The notes beneath the pieces were generated by a model. It searched no databases. It had not been told where the DNA came from and was given only the letters and a program-made list of their open reading frames with translations. Positions 1-11,821 of a stretch of DNA of 64,000 nucleotides are shown here, in pieces. The stretch is from Blattamonas nauphoetae (lineage: Eukaryota; Preaxostyla; Oxymonadida): positions 372,001 through 436,000 of the forward strand of contig JARBJD010000005.1 in assembly GCA_033064195.1 (NCBI GenBank), given 5' to 3'. Position 1 is the stretch's first letter. Every line of letters starts with the position of its first letter. The position numbers were made by a program, and so were the translations under genes.

Positions 1-1
1 T

Positions 2-1212
2 TCGCCCACTATCAGGCCTCAAAAGCGAGAATCTTCAACTTCCATTGCGTCTCTTGGAGAACTCAAAAACAAACAAAGACAAGTCTTTCTGTCAGCAAAA
101 CCAATTGTGCCAATTCCAGAAAGTGGAGGAATCATTTGGTCGAAGTATGACGATGCAAACTTGTGGAAACAACTCAGATTGGAGAAAGACACTCTTCTTC
201 ATCTCTCCGCTCTCATCCAATCGAATTGTCCAGAATACAATCATCCAGGACCAAAGGGGAAACTCACTCTCAAAGATGAATTAGTCGTTTATCTTGAATG
301 GTTGAGCTCAACAGTTAAAATCAATCGACTGGCATCGGCATTGGGAATCAGTCCAAATCTCGCATCTAAAGCAATTCTACACATTCGCCCTCTCCTGTTC
401 ACTGTCCTTCAGGAACGATATTCTGTCCCGCCTCGCCCAACTCCAAATTTTCAAGCCAATTTCCCTTTCACCGCGCTTTATATTGATGCAACAACAATTG
501 TTGTCCCCAGACCATTGACGGATTTTGAAGATAAGAAAGTACTTTGGGAAGGTCATCATTATTGTTATGCGATGAAGGCTCAAGTGTGTGTTGAAGCCAA
601 ACCACCCTACAAAGCGCTCTTCGTTTCTGATTGTGTTGCTGGCTCAATCCACGATGTTGCTCTACTCCAAAAGACTCTCCAACCGATCGAACAATATCTG
701 AACAAGACAGACCAGGAGAAAGAGCTCTATCCACAAGACAACGACCCAAAATGGGGAATTCAAGGCGACATGGGATATCTCGGAGATTTTCCAACTCTTC
801 GATTCAATCGTCCGAACAGAAGAAAAAAGAAAGAACAAACGAAGAAGAACAGAATGAACTCAATGTGAGAATTGCGTCTGACAGAGTTCAAGTGGAGAGA
901 TTCTTCGGAAGACTCAAATGGCTGTGGCTTCGAATGGGAGGGAAATACACTGCTGGCGTCAAACATATCACGCAAGACTTCAAAAATGCGTGCTGGTTAA
1001 CCAATATTCACCTCGAAAAAGGACACAATTACCGACTTCCAGACGATTTTCATGAGAGGGCTCTTTCGGCCTCTTCAAGAAAAGAATCACGAATTCCACG
1101 GAGAAAACAACTCTATCGAAAACATCAAGCCGAGATTGAGGACTTTGAGAATGATTATGATCCAAGAACAACAGGATTCGATGGAGTCTTTGATATTTCA
1201 GATTCTGACTAA
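2..1212 (+). pseudogene. DDE superfamily (DDE_Tnp_4, PIF/Harbinger- or IS5-like) transposase, 5' truncated by window edge and frameshifted
   Basis: The reading frame is already open at the window start, so the N-terminus lies outside. Visible parts in order are a helix-turn-helix region (INRLASALGISPNLASKAI, about 325-385), a first catalytic Asp in LYIDATT (about 478-498), a second in SIHDVALL (about 640-663), GDMGYLGDF (about 768-792), and the catalytic Glu in RVQVERFFGRLK (about 883-918). This D..D..E layout and the ERFFGRLKW tail are typical of DDE_Tnp_4 endonucleases of plain DNA transposons. The Glu segment lies in a different frame from the Asp segments. The frame changes once between about 800 and 868, most likely in the A-rich run near 821-835. 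The copy is therefore probably inactive, unless the shift is a sequencing error. TIRs were not identified because the left end is missing. Confidence 0.8.
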
Positions 1213-1971
1213 AATATTCATCACAATTCACAACACACACTTACTTTTTCTCAATTTTGTTGAAAATGTTCTCAAAACGACGTTGAAGAGTCTTAAACTG
1301 TCATAAATGATAAAAACTCCCACATTCTTGTTTTTCATGTTTTTTTAGAAATATTTGATTTGTTTTCTGTGTCTAATTCTTTAGACAACGTCTTGCTGTT
1401 AGGCCCACATTCTGGGCATCCTCATTCTGTTTCCTGGCGACTGACATTCACTTCGACACTTGGGGAGGACCATATTAGCGCGAGCCCATGAAATCCTACC
1501 CGACCCAAGTTCCATGAATGATGTCTGCGGACAGCGAGAGGGGAACCAATATCCAAGCAAGAGCGACTTACATCGAGATGACACAGAACCTACTTGAGGT
1601 AAGTTCAATTCAAATACGTAGGGGCGTCGCCGACGGTTATAGTGAGAATTTTGGAAAAATTTCGATATAAGGGTCGGATCGACTTCGAATTTTTTAAAAG
1701 AGTTTTTCTTCAATAATTTGTTTCTTTTCGTACTAATGACAAGTTATAAATGAGGAAACACGATGAAATGAATCAATTCGACGAAAGTTTGTCAAGATCA
1801 ACCTGAAAAAAATGTTATGGGGTGAGAACTCGAGTGAAGTGTGGTTTATTCGGTTTTTCTGCTGTTTATTCGGTTTTCACAAGGTATCTCGAGTTAAGTT
1901 GCGTTAACCGAATTGCCCTTCGTGATCACGAGTTTTCCCATTATACACGGGTTGGGTCTATTCATTGTTCA
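1213..1971. other. AT-rich stretch between transposase and HEAT-like gene; no gene seen
   Basis: There is no convincing coding region here. A splice-donor-like GAGGTAAGTT occurs near 1596-1606, but I could not attach it to an exon. The 3' end of the transposon carrying the upstream transposase should lie here, but no inverted terminus can be paired because its left end is outside the window. Confidence 0.4.
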
Positions 1972-4152
1972 ATGGGAAACAGTTCAAATTCAGAACAACA
2001 CCGTCACCTCCGACCCTTCAACCGAGATCGGCGCCAGACCCAGATCATCTTTCAACGGAGAAACGGACCAAGATACGCAAACATCGGATCATTGGAACAC
2101 ATCGCTCAGCCATTCATGTCGCTCGTCGACTACATCAGGGAAGGAAACAATCTGGATAACCAAGCGACTGAAGATGCATGCTCTCTCATGAACCAGTTAA
2201 TCGATCTCTGTCGCAGTTCGGACACAAACGACTTGATTCTCTTCGAGCTTGTTCCGTCACCTGATGGACCTTGTTCTGGTTTCACAGAATCTCTTCTGCC
2301 GCTCCTCACATCGTCCAACATGAGACTTGTGGAGACAACACTCATGCTCCTGGCCTTCGCAATTCATTCCAGTTCAACCGAAACACGCTTTCTTATCATC
2401 GAGACAGGATTGTTCCAACGTCTTCCAAACACATTCTATGAACGTGACATGCATCTTTTAGATCCATCCGCATTGCATTTGATGGACAGTGTGGTCTATC
2501 TGTGCGAATCCACGATGACTTCGCACTATCCTCAAAAACGCACCAGATTGAGTTGTGACCACTATAAGGAAGAGGAGATCACTTCTCATCCCTTTCTTTT
2601 GCCATTTCATTCCTTGATCCTGACATTTCGCTCGCCCATTTCAAAATATTCGAATCGACGGCGTCAACTTTTGAGACCTTGTCCATCGCAGAAAGACCGA
2701 ATTCCACTTTTAAATATCCGAGTATGTGACCTCTTCATCATGATATCTCACAAATTCAGCTCTCTCGTGGTATTTTCGTTCAGAAGAAAATGAAGTCCAT
2801 TGTTTTTTCCTGATCTCCAACAATTGAAAGGATGATTAGATCAAACACCACATTCTTAGTGTTGGCAGCTCATTTCAAACATTTTCCCGAACAATATTCT
2901 CCTCAGACGAATACAATCAAAATCTGGCAATTTCTTTGTTCAAGCTCAATCAAAGAACATGGTCAATCAAAAAATCACACAAAACTTTGCTGTTTTCAGG
3001 AATCATCTCCCAACAGATGCTCTTCTGGGTCAAGCACAAGAGAAACAGACTCCAATAGACACTTCACGGCTATTCGTAATTAGACGACACCAGACATAAT
3101 AATCCAACTTCATCGTGTTTGATCCCTTTTTTATCAACATTTTCAGACTTGATACTAGTCAGTCACCATTCAGTTCCCGTGTTTGCTTCGAACCGACTTC
3201 TGAAGTCGAACTTATCCTTTGCGAGAATAAACTCAGGATGTTCTATCACTAAAAACAAGAACAAAGTCGAATAAGATTATTTTGAATGACACACGAGACA
3301 TTGGGAAGTCAATTTCAGCAATCTGATCAAATTGTCGGATATCACCGTGTTTTGGTGGTTTGTCCTTCTAGCTCCAGTTTCAGCGTCAAAACATTCACTG
3401 TCTGTTATTTTCCAGTTCAACCAAACCGAAACCTCACATGTTCGAAGATAATGATGACAGAAGAAAGTTTCGACCGTTCATCACTATAGAGCTCGTTAGA
3501 AGAGAAATTAAGATGCGTCGTGGAATCTCACTTCTGATTCGGTTTTATTCTCTGATTTGATTCAAAAAATTCGAAAGTGTGTAGTCAACGTGGATCCGCA
3601 CATCTTCTTTTCGCTTCAGACTCTGACACAACTGAAAGAATCTGTCGAGACAGATGCATTTCGATGGACTCCGTCCATGAGATCTACACAACCAACTTTT
3701 TCCATCCGATCGAAACTTTTCTGGAGTTCGCATTCCAGAATCGACGACGAATCACAGAAGAAAGAGGACAGTATGATGTCACATCACTTCTTGGAACACT
3801 CCTTCAATACACACCATTCATGGACCAGATGACGCAGTTCATGGTGTCTTCTTCGTTTGCTCTCGCATACACAGACTTTCTCCATTTCTGGGAATCGGGC
3901 ATCCAAACTCGCCAGCTCCTCCAAAATGTGGTGACAGCAGTCAGCGCGTGGAAGATGGAAGATGCGGTTGTTCTGAAGCGAGGGCAGCAGATTCTGATCA
4001 GACTGTGCGAGGAAGGGTTTGAGGATGAGATGGAGTTGCCCTTCCCGTTCAGCGGGCTAACATTTCGTGGAAGCCGCATCGCCTCCGTGCGAGTTTGGGT
4101 GATTAGCGAAATGGGTGGGAACGCTCCATTTTGGAATGAATGGAACGATTAA
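1972..4152 (+). CDS. HEAT/ARM-like repeat protein, two coding blocks separated by about 1.1 kb
   Basis: The first block starts at an ATG at 1972 (MGNSSNSEQ) and is coding-like to about 2520, with helical stretches such as LEHIAQPFMSLVDYI, FTESLLPLLTSSN and VETTLMLLAFAI. The second block, about 3660-4152, continues the same style (NFFHPIETFLEFAF, YTPFMDQMTQFMVSSSF, KRGQQILIRLCEEGF) and ends at TAA. The paired amphipathic helices suggest an alpha-solenoid of HEAT/ARM type. I recall this as a large lineage-specific family in oxymonads, function unknown. The gap of roughly 1.1 kb is either an unusually long intron or an insertion, and I found no terminal repeats or target duplication for it. A longer frame upstream of 1972 has only a GTG start, so I chose the first ATG. 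The gene may be a pseudogene. Confidence 0.5.
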
Positions 4153-5520
4153 TGGACATTTCCAATTCACAATGACTCATTTTTCATCAGACGGATCTTT
4201 TCACAGATTCTTTGACTTGTATGAAATTGAGCAAAGGTGAAAATAGATGGATCATGGTGACGATGTGCCGATGAGATGGCACAAATGCTGTGGAAAAGCG
4301 TCCGAACGAGTAATTTTCAACAAGCAGAACCCTCTCTGTGGCCTGGATGCTCACGAAGCCAACCCTCCCCTCCTGAGTTCCTGCTGATAGTCCCCTCATC
4401 AGGCCGTACATGTTCATCAGGCCGTACAACAACGATTTCTTGCTAATTTATATTTTTTTCATTTCATTACTCGAGTTATTGGTATGATGTGACTTTTTTG
4501 ATGATTTATTTGGATCAATGGGTTCATTTTCAAATCAAATGCTGAATGCACAAACATCGACAATCTCAGAGTTTGTTTGGCGCATCAACATTGAGTTTCA
4601 AGACCTCCCTCCCCGCTAATTCAACAGATGTGTCTTTGTATGTCTGAAATTCAGCTCTCCTTCCATGTTCTCCTCTGTGAAGCTTTTACCTTGAATATGC
4701 CGTTTCTCATCCATTTCTCTCATATTTTAAACTTTTTTGATCCAATCTTGATTTCTAGCTGGTCCATCAATACGGAACAAGTTGCTTCCAATCATCAGTT
4801 CACAACCCATCTTTCAAACCTCTTCATGTCTCTGATCCAACCCCTCCCGACATGGTTCCGACGTCAATCCACCGCACACCCTCACCTTTTTCATCCACTC
4901 CATCGAGACTTCGTAGGATGGACGTGCAAAACGTCGACTTCCTTGTGCTTCGGATCTGGAGGCTCTGTGGAAGGACTCGATCTTGTCGCCCTTGAATCCA
5001 GATTCTGCTACTATTCCACCTCTAACCACGGACAACACGTTCGATCTCTGCGGCGGAGAGCACAGCGGGAAAATCGTTGGTCACTTGATCAAAATGTCAC
5101 TCAACTCCCCCACCCCAACATGCACACTCCTCTCCGAATCCATAGACGGTAATTTCACACCCTGTTTCAACCCTTCTGAAATTTATCTCATCTTAACTGG
5201 TATTTTGACGTCAATTTCTGTCTTTGGCTATCTTGTTTTTTAAACTATCTTCTGGTTGATCCCTTTCCCAGTGTAACATTTCAAGATTTTATAGTTGGCT
5301 TCAATCTCAGTTTATTCACAAAGAGACATAAGAGGTGGAAAAAAAAATGAATGGATTGATCGATGGATAACTTTGCGTAGAAGTGAAAAATGTGTGGTTT
5401 GATATCTGTTTCATCACGTATGTGATTCGATAGTTCTTCTCTAGCCTTGGTACGACTTGATGAACAAGTCCGGCTTGATTTGGTAACTATGAACCGACTC
5501 GACCGATCAGTCTGACAGTT
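4153..5520. other. Mostly non-coding; possible gene fragment near 4980-5150
   Basis: Short open stretches occur, the best around 4983-5148 in the plus strand (TDNTFDLCGGEHSGKIVG) ending at a possible donor GTAATT. Nothing is recognisable. A 14-bp direct repeat, CATCAGGCCGTACA, lies near 4397-4425. The stretch ends at the target site of element Y. Confidence 0.3.
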
Positions 5521-6000
5521 GGGTGTTTGGGGACCGACTATAACCCATCAAGCAAAGCGACTAAAACCCATCAAGTTTTGCTCAACCCACCCAACCCGAC
5601 ACACTCGCCTCCATTCGCTGTTCTTCCGTCTGACGAGGCGAGCGTGAAAGTGAAAGAGAAGGCGAATGAGGAGGACGAGGAGAACTGGATAGGAGACCGA
5701 GTGTCGAATGAGCCGTCGATGCACTCCAACCCATCGTCGTCATCCTTCTCGTCGTCCTCGTTCGCAGGGTCTCCTCTTCGGCAGACGGAATAGATGCAGC
5801 GATCGCCCAACGAGGACGGCACAACAACACAGGCGCCTGTCCACTTTCTCCACCCACTCCAAACACACCAACCTTGCCCCACACAAACACTAATGCTCGA
5901 TTTGGAGTCGTGTCCTCGCGTCGACGAATCAGCTGTGGACAAAGGTGGAATGGGGCGTGGAAGGGATTTGCGATGGAAGGAGAGGACTGTGCCACTCGAC

Positions 6001-9000
6001 GGGTAGGTCTAGACTCAGATCTGAAAAAGTCTAGACGCAGATCTGCAGATCCGTCTAGGCGCAGATCTGAAAGTCTACACGCAGATCTGTCATTTTCTCG
6101 TTCATTTCAACTAAACCACTTTTCTAATCAATGATTTCGATGTGAAATGTGAAGTTTGTGTCGATACTCTCGCTTTTTTGGGATTATAAGTTGGAGTTGA
6201 CTTTTGAGTTGATCTCCCCCACGGAGGAGAGTAAAATCGTTCAGTGAGCTTTTGAAGAGCTTCTTCGTCATGTAAACAGTGATGATCTCACTCACCGTTT
6301 GATTTTTCTCTCTTTCTCAATTTATATATCATTCGCTTTCCTCAGTCTGTTTTGTTTCATTTTCACGATCGTGATCGCAGTTCCAAATGAATTTGAAGCT
6401 CGCACACGCGTCACCGTTACCCTGCTCACTCCATGTTTGTTGATTTTCTCTTTCACTCCTGTTTATCTCTTGACGATCTTCGTGCGTGAATTCAAATCGT
6501 CTACAGACGAAAATAGAGCTCTAAAGGGACCACAGGTTGAATCCGAGTTCTCTCCAATTCTGCGACATCTATTCCTGACTCCAATTTGTCTCAACCAACA
6601 ACACAGCTCGACAAAACCGAACCACACAATATTCTTTCGATTGGGAAGCTTGATTTGGAATGGAATACATCAATGGTCTGCCAACACCTTTTCTATGCAT
6701 TTTGCAACTGTTTTCCTTTGTTTTAGACTCGACTCACTCGATACATTGTGAATAAGATGTACGGGAATCCATACGGAAGCGACACAGTTCTCCTCAATAT
6801 TACAACAGAGTTTGTCGCAATTTTGCTTAATATTCCCTTTCTAGATGTACTGATGATACCCTCCCAGGGCTAGCACTCTCCTATGCCTTGTTCCTGTTCT
6901 CACGAGTCATACGAGTTCTCGGCAACCTGAACCAAATATCTAAGCCCGATATGCATTATCAAGCAATCTGTGCCCTTACAGAAATTGTGACTCTGATCAA
7001 CAACACAGAATATACACTGGATTCCAAAGAGAAATGCCAGCAAATCACAAAAGCCCCGCCGCCGGTTGATCCCAACCGAATACTTGACATTGCTGGAGCT
7101 TGGCGGGCTGAATGCTGTATTACTGACAAGCCCGTATGCTTTTGTTGGATCTTTACTTGCTTATTCCAGGGTTTCGAAGGTGGACGCGCCAAAGCTATCA
7201 AATGCTACTTCATGCATTTCTCATCATTGTCAGTGACCACATTTTCGTCTACATACCTCGGCGCGTTCACAGCTGTTCTTTGCATTTGTCTTTAATCGCT
7301 GAGATCCCTCGTATGAACCCCTTCCCGAATGATGTTCCCGGAACACGGGCACTGTCATCGCTGATCTTTCCTTTCCTCCAGTTTGTCCTCTCAGAGGTCT
7401 GCAAGCCCCTCCCTCATTCCCCAGCCCCATCCCAACGCGGCCATCCGACGAGACGCGCTGACCAACCTCACCTCGCTCTATCCGTTCGGAAACCACTTTG
7501 GCGACCTGGCCAACCCTTCCTTCCCCGATGCCGTGTACACCGACGTTCCACATTCCCTTTCCGGAGTTCTTCTTGGATTGGGACAGCTGCGCCAACAATC
7601 CGTCGAAGGAAGAGGAACAACCAGACGCGGTGACAGAATTCAAGGCACTCTACACTTTTGTATCCCCTTTCCTCTCTCACTCTCAGCAGGAAGCCCGTCC
7701 GCACACTTTCCGCGAATTGTCCTCCGCCATTTTCTCGCTCCTGATGACACTTCTGAAGAACGGCGAAGAGCCTGACTTCAGCTGCTTCTCTCGACTGATG
7801 TGGACACTTACCAATGTCATCCACCACGAAACCAGCAACGCCCAGGAGCTCGACGCAAGACCTTCAGACCCGTTTGCGCAGCACAATCCGGTTCGCGAGG
7901 AGCAGTACAACTCGATGGACCGCGCGACACAAACCATCCAAGCCATCTTCAACTATTTCCAGAGTCCGTGCATCATGACCATGGTCGGCGGAGACAATCG
8001 ATCGTCTGTTGGATCGAACGGGCCCGAGATTCTCGACTCGGAGAGGCACATTGTCTGCCTCGACAGCATCCACACCGTCGGATGTCTGCTCAACTTCCTC
8101 TCCACGCGTCCTCGCACAATCTGCATCGACTGCATCTCCAGCCTCATCGCAACAACTCAATCGATTGTCATCTCCACACAACGCCAGATCTCGTTCGGAA
8201 ACAGCAAAGCGGACGAAGAAGCTGTGTCGTACTCCCTCCTTGTTTTGACAGATCTCTGCTGTTATTGTGCAGAGACACTTCTTGACCCAGCACACAGCTC
8301 ACTCCACGAATCACTCTTCGTCCTCATTCAACTCTGCCTCCAATCTCAAAGCCACTCACCGCACACCCTGTCCGACTCCCCTCAAGTTCACTCCGTTTTC
8401 CACCTCGGATACACTCTCCTCAGAAAGAACGGCATGTTCCCCTCCCACGACACAACATCCTCCTCACATGCCCATCCGGACTTCTACACACAGAAGTCTG
8501 TGACTGAGTGGACAGCGCAGGCGGAGAAGGTCCGAAAGCATACCGAACGCAGTCTCTCCCAAAACCTCAATTCGGACGAAACATCATCGCCACTCCCGTT
8601 CCACGCAGGTTGCACTCATTCTGATCTTCCGAATCACTTTGGACCGCCGACAGTCTCCCGCTTCTTCCTCCAAAACAACGAGTCTCTGATGATGATGCTG
8701 GAGTCGCCTCCCGATCCCTCGCCGGAAGACGTGGAAGCTGCCCAAGTTCCTTTCACACGTCTTTTCGTCAGTGCTCCTCTCGCGGACAGTGCAAGGAATT
8801 GTTCAATTCGGAAGACGACGACCCGCTGTGCATCATGCTAAGGAAGCATCTTGGAGAGGACCAGACCGTCTTCAGCATGCCCACCGAAGTTGTGATCGAC
8901 GACCAGCTTCCTCTCTTCCGCACCTCATGGTCTGACACACCCACGGTGATTCCTCGAGACGCCGTTTATGCCTCGTCGACACAACAAGCAGATAACATCC

Positions 9001-9536
9001 AACAATCCACCACTCCATCGCACAAGCCATCGGCATTTGATTTGGAGACGGGCACTCTATTTTCGCCCACATTCCGTCCTTCTGTGTTCGATCCTGCACG
9101 TCCACTGTTCTCTCGCTGCATGCCTGGTGAGTTCTCGTTCATTTCGCAGTCACGCCAACTTGTCTCTCAGCTAGGCCTTGTCAACACAGCGTCAGCTGCA
9201 GACACATCCATCCACTTCCTTCAATTCTTCCTCACCACTTTTCGTCACAAAACCATGTCGTCTCGAGCAGTTCTTCGTTGTGTCGTTGATTAGACTTGAT
9301 CAACCCAGGATCCTTTGGTCAGATCTAAACATTGAATGGGATATTGTAGTGAAGTGGTTTAAAAAGCCAAAAAACATGATGTGATGTCTGTATTTAGGTT
9401 GTAGAAGAATAAAATGTGATAAAAAGTCGAAAATTCAGGGATAGTGACAGATCTGCGTGTAGACTTTCAGATCTGCGTCTAGACGGATCTGCAGATCTGC
9501 GTGTAGACTTTTTCGGATCTGAGCCTAGACCTACCC
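6001..9536. mobile_element. Family X TIR element, copy 1 (Pack-MULE-like), nested in Y
   Basis: The inverted termini are about 93 bp (6001-6093 and about 9444-9536) and start GGGTAGGTCTAGRCTCAG. They contain repeated AGATCTGCAGATC-type palindromes. Perfect 9-bp target duplications CCACTCGAC lie at 5992-6000 and 9537-9545. The family is shared with the element at 10480-20283, including about 150 bp of subterminal sequence next to the right TIR (for example GATCAACCCAGGATC near 9299). The cargo is a fragment of a RalGAP-beta-like gene, and no transposase is visible. The insertion lies inside element Y, so X-1 is younger than Y. Confidence 0.9.
6540..9293 (+). pseudogene. RalGAP-beta-like gene fragment (HEAT-rich region, no RapGAP domain)
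   Basis: Several exons can be read. They are about 6570-6674 (NILSIGKLDLEWNTSM), 6727-6850 (VLLNITTEFVAILLNIPFL), 6880-7133 (RVIRVLGNLNQISKPDMH, DIAGAWRAECCITDKP), 7171-7230 (GFEGGRAKAIKCYF), and about 7430-8800. I recognise the order from the RALGAPB family: a GN..xIxxP block, then F..GRA.A, then RRDALTNLTSLYPFGNHFG, then FFLQNNESLMMMLE. In the family this protein is the non-catalytic partner of the Ral GTPase-activating complex. Candidate introns are 36-50 nt. Near 8785-8800 the frame changes by one base, and the alignment I expect from the family makes a real frameshift more likely than a 23-nt intron. The gene ends at TAG (9291-9293), well before a RapGAP domain. It lies wholly inside element X-1, so it is probably a captured fragment. 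Confidence 0.65.
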
Positions 9537-9901
9537 CCACTCGACATTGTGAACATTTTGGGAGTGGAGTCGCCGCGCTTGTATTCCAACAATCTCAACT
9601 TCACTCTCTCACTCTCGCCTTCATTCCTGTTCGACCAGTCCTCTCCTGCTGTGTCTCACTGCCAGCGCGACGAAGCCTCTCACCTCGACTGACTCAGGAT
9701 GACTCTGTTGTGAACACTCAGAAGTGTCATCGCCGAAATGTCTTGCATTAAAAAAAGAGTTTGAGACTTGATGGGTTTTAGTCGATTTGCTTGATGGGTT
9801 ATAGTCGTTCCCGGGTGTTTGTCCCTCCAAACGGCTGACATCCCCGCCATGCTTGGCTTGTCTGGACGATCAGAGAGATGACGACATTCTCGAATGGGGT
9901 T

Positions 9902-10470
9902 TCAGACGTCGCAAAAATCCATGGTTCGTCTTCTCTGTTTTTGACAATGTCGTCTGATTGTGGCGAGAAGAGTCCCAATCACAGCGATCCCTTTCTCGTA
10001 GTCATCCAAGAACGATGAACACGACACAGCGAACACGAGACGATCCAACAATCCTTGCCTCACCAATTCAATCCGAATAGCGTCAGAAGAAGCACGAACC
10101 AAGCGATGGAAGAACTCGAAGGCGATGGATGGGCGTTTATGATCTGGAGTTCTGAGAAGATGAAGAAAGAGAAGACAGACAGAAGAACATCTGAATGAGA
10201 GGGAATCATGGGGAGTGCGAGATGAGACTGGGGAATACCTGTGGATGGATGAAAACAGGAGTGGAGAGACCTTTGGATGGCAGAGATCGCACGAACAACG
10301 AGAGAAGCGCGATGTGTTTGTTGGTTGGGTCGCCTTCAGAATCAATGCGTTTGAGATTCTCGATGCAGAACTGGGCTGTGAGTGGTGTGACGAGAGAGGC
10401 GATTCCCGAGTGGGAGGGAAGGATCTGGAGGCAGCTTCTCTGAGCACCAACCAGAGAAGGCAGATGACAG
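9902..10470 (-). pseudogene. HEAT-like family gene, C-terminal side, split from its other part by element X-2
   Basis: On the minus strand the reading includes FEFFHRLVRASSDAIRIEL, VRQGLLDRLVFAVS and FLDDYEKGIAVIGTLLATI, ending at a stop at 9902-9904. This is the helical style of the other HEAT-like genes in the window. The upstream coding part continues on the far side of element X-2 (20284-20664). When the 9-bp target duplication is collapsed, the frame stays open across the junction. Element Y sits about 80 bp past the 3' end. The gene is probably dead, because nearly 10 kb now interrupts it. Confidence 0.6.
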
Positions 10471-10904
10471 AGGAGGGGAGGGTAGGTCTAGGCTCAGATC
10501 TAGAAAAGTCTAGACGCAGATCTGCAGATCGGTCTAGACGCAGATCTGAAAGTCTACACGCAGATCTCATTTGTTTCGTTGATAGAACACCTTATTGAAC
10601 AGATTGAGAAGAATAAATGATGTGAAATGATGAAATAATAGTTTCAGGTCAAAAGAAGAGAGTAATTGATGGGACGGGATTCTGGTCGAGTTGAAGAATG
10701 GAAAAAGGGGTATGATCACAACGAGAAATGTGATTGACTCAATAGTATGTGGGATGAAATGTGTGGATCGTCTTCACAGTTCCGACAGGCTGATAGCTCC
10801 TCTTTCCGCTTCGTTAGACCTTGTCGTTTGATCATTGTGCATATCACTCTTCTTCGTGTCTTTCTGGTGTTCTCACCTACTTTACGAGAATGTTGGAGTG
10901 ATCA

Positions 10905-11745
10905 TCAAATGCTGCGACGGAGTGAAGTGCGAGGAGAGTGCGAATGAACGAGATGAGAAGACGATACCCCCGTTTTTGTTTCGGCTGTGTACCATTTCCG
11001 TCGGAACTCGAGTGGTTTCGGAAATCGTTTTGCGAAGTCTTCGAGTCGGCCTGGTCCGAGTGTTTCTTCCAACTTTCCGGTGAGGATATTCCACATCGAG
11101 ACAATCCCATCCTCGTCCTGACAGAGCACGTGAATCTGGTCAGGAAGGGAGTGGAAGGCGACGAGGCCAGCTGACGACGGGATGGTGAAGGCAGGTGCAG
11201 TGAATCCCCCATCGAGAGGATCACGCATCATCGGCTGGAAAGAGTGAGGAGAGAAGAGAAAGGGATACCCACAACTCGACGTCCATGTATTGCCCTTTCA
11301 GGAGGCCGTTTGGCTCCTCGTCGCTGATCAGTTGAGTTGTGTCTGTCCCAGACGAACTCTTCTGCCGCTCAGGCTGTCGCATCTTCTCAGCTGGCTGTTG
11401 TGAAATGAATTGAGGTTGGAATTGAACCTCACGCTGCTTCTTCTGCTGTGGAGGGAGTTGCGGCGGCGGAGATGGTTCGGCATTGTTTGGAATTGGTTGG
11501 GCAGCCTTCGGGGATGGTTCAGGTCCCTTCTCGCTGTGCTTGTGGAAGAGAGAGTACGACGGGAAGCGACACCGTGCTTTTCGATAAGAACAAAACGACC
11601 GAGAGGTCTTTCGCGAGATGTTCTCGTGAAGGATGACGGACTTGATATCACTCTGTGCGGAAGAGAGAAGACCCCGTGCAAAAGTGTGGTGGACTCGCTG
11701 GTGAAAATTGTGGGAGACGGGAATGTCATGCTGCATGACGATCAT
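10905..11745 (-). pseudogene. WDR48/UAF1-like fragment (last WD repeat and start of C-terminal region)
   Basis: The minus-strand exon at about 10965-11234 reads APAFTIPSSAGLVAF, QIHVLCQDEDGIVSMWNI, LTGKLEETLG and DFAKRFPKPLEF. In WDR48 the last WD repeat has the same sequence of features: HVLTKD, then VAxWDVL, KxEDLG, and FEEEIKKRF, then WFSVDxKTG. Here the last of these appears as KWYTAETKTG. WDR48 is an activator of the deubiquitinases USP1, USP12 and USP46. An exon upstream (about 11281-11600) is Gln/Pro-rich and joins through a candidate 46-nt intron (11235-11280). The N-terminal propeller and most of the C-terminal region are absent. Downstream of KTG a donor GTATCG exists, but I could not find a frame-consistent next exon. 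The piece lies inside element X-2, so it is probably captured and incomplete. Confidence 0.55.
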
Positions 11746-11821
11746 ATTCTGGGAGACACAGTCATCGAAGCGAAGGAGAGTGCAAGCGGTCTGAAGGGAA
11801 GGATGATGTAGTTTTTGGCGT

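Larger units (their letters stand above)
5530..9812. mobile_element. Family Y TIR element (Mutator-like, non-autonomous) hosting a nested element
   Basis: The terminal inverted repeats are about 47 bp, 5530-5576 and 9766-9812, and begin GGGACCGACTATAACCC (left) and GGGAACGACTATAACCC (right, reverse complement). They match at all but two positions. Perfect 9-bp direct repeats GGGTGTTTG flank the element at 5521-5529 and 9813-9821. This length is characteristic of Mutator-like elements. Without the nested X-1 element the interior is only about 640 bp and holds no convincing gene, so Y is MITE-sized. The left interior (5577-6000) is GC-rich with overlapping open frames on both strands that I do not trust. 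The right interior (9546-9765) shows nothing. Confidence 0.85.

Noticed and set aside
5571-5995. Overlapping minus-strand frames in the left interior of element Y
   Set aside because: High GC and several open frames at once. None shows conserved features or sensible composition.
8776-8798. A 23-nt intron in the RalGAP-beta-like fragment
   Set aside because: GT...AG borders exist and would restore the frame, but the residues that it would remove fit the family alignment that I recall, and resolved introns here are longer. A frameshift is more likely.
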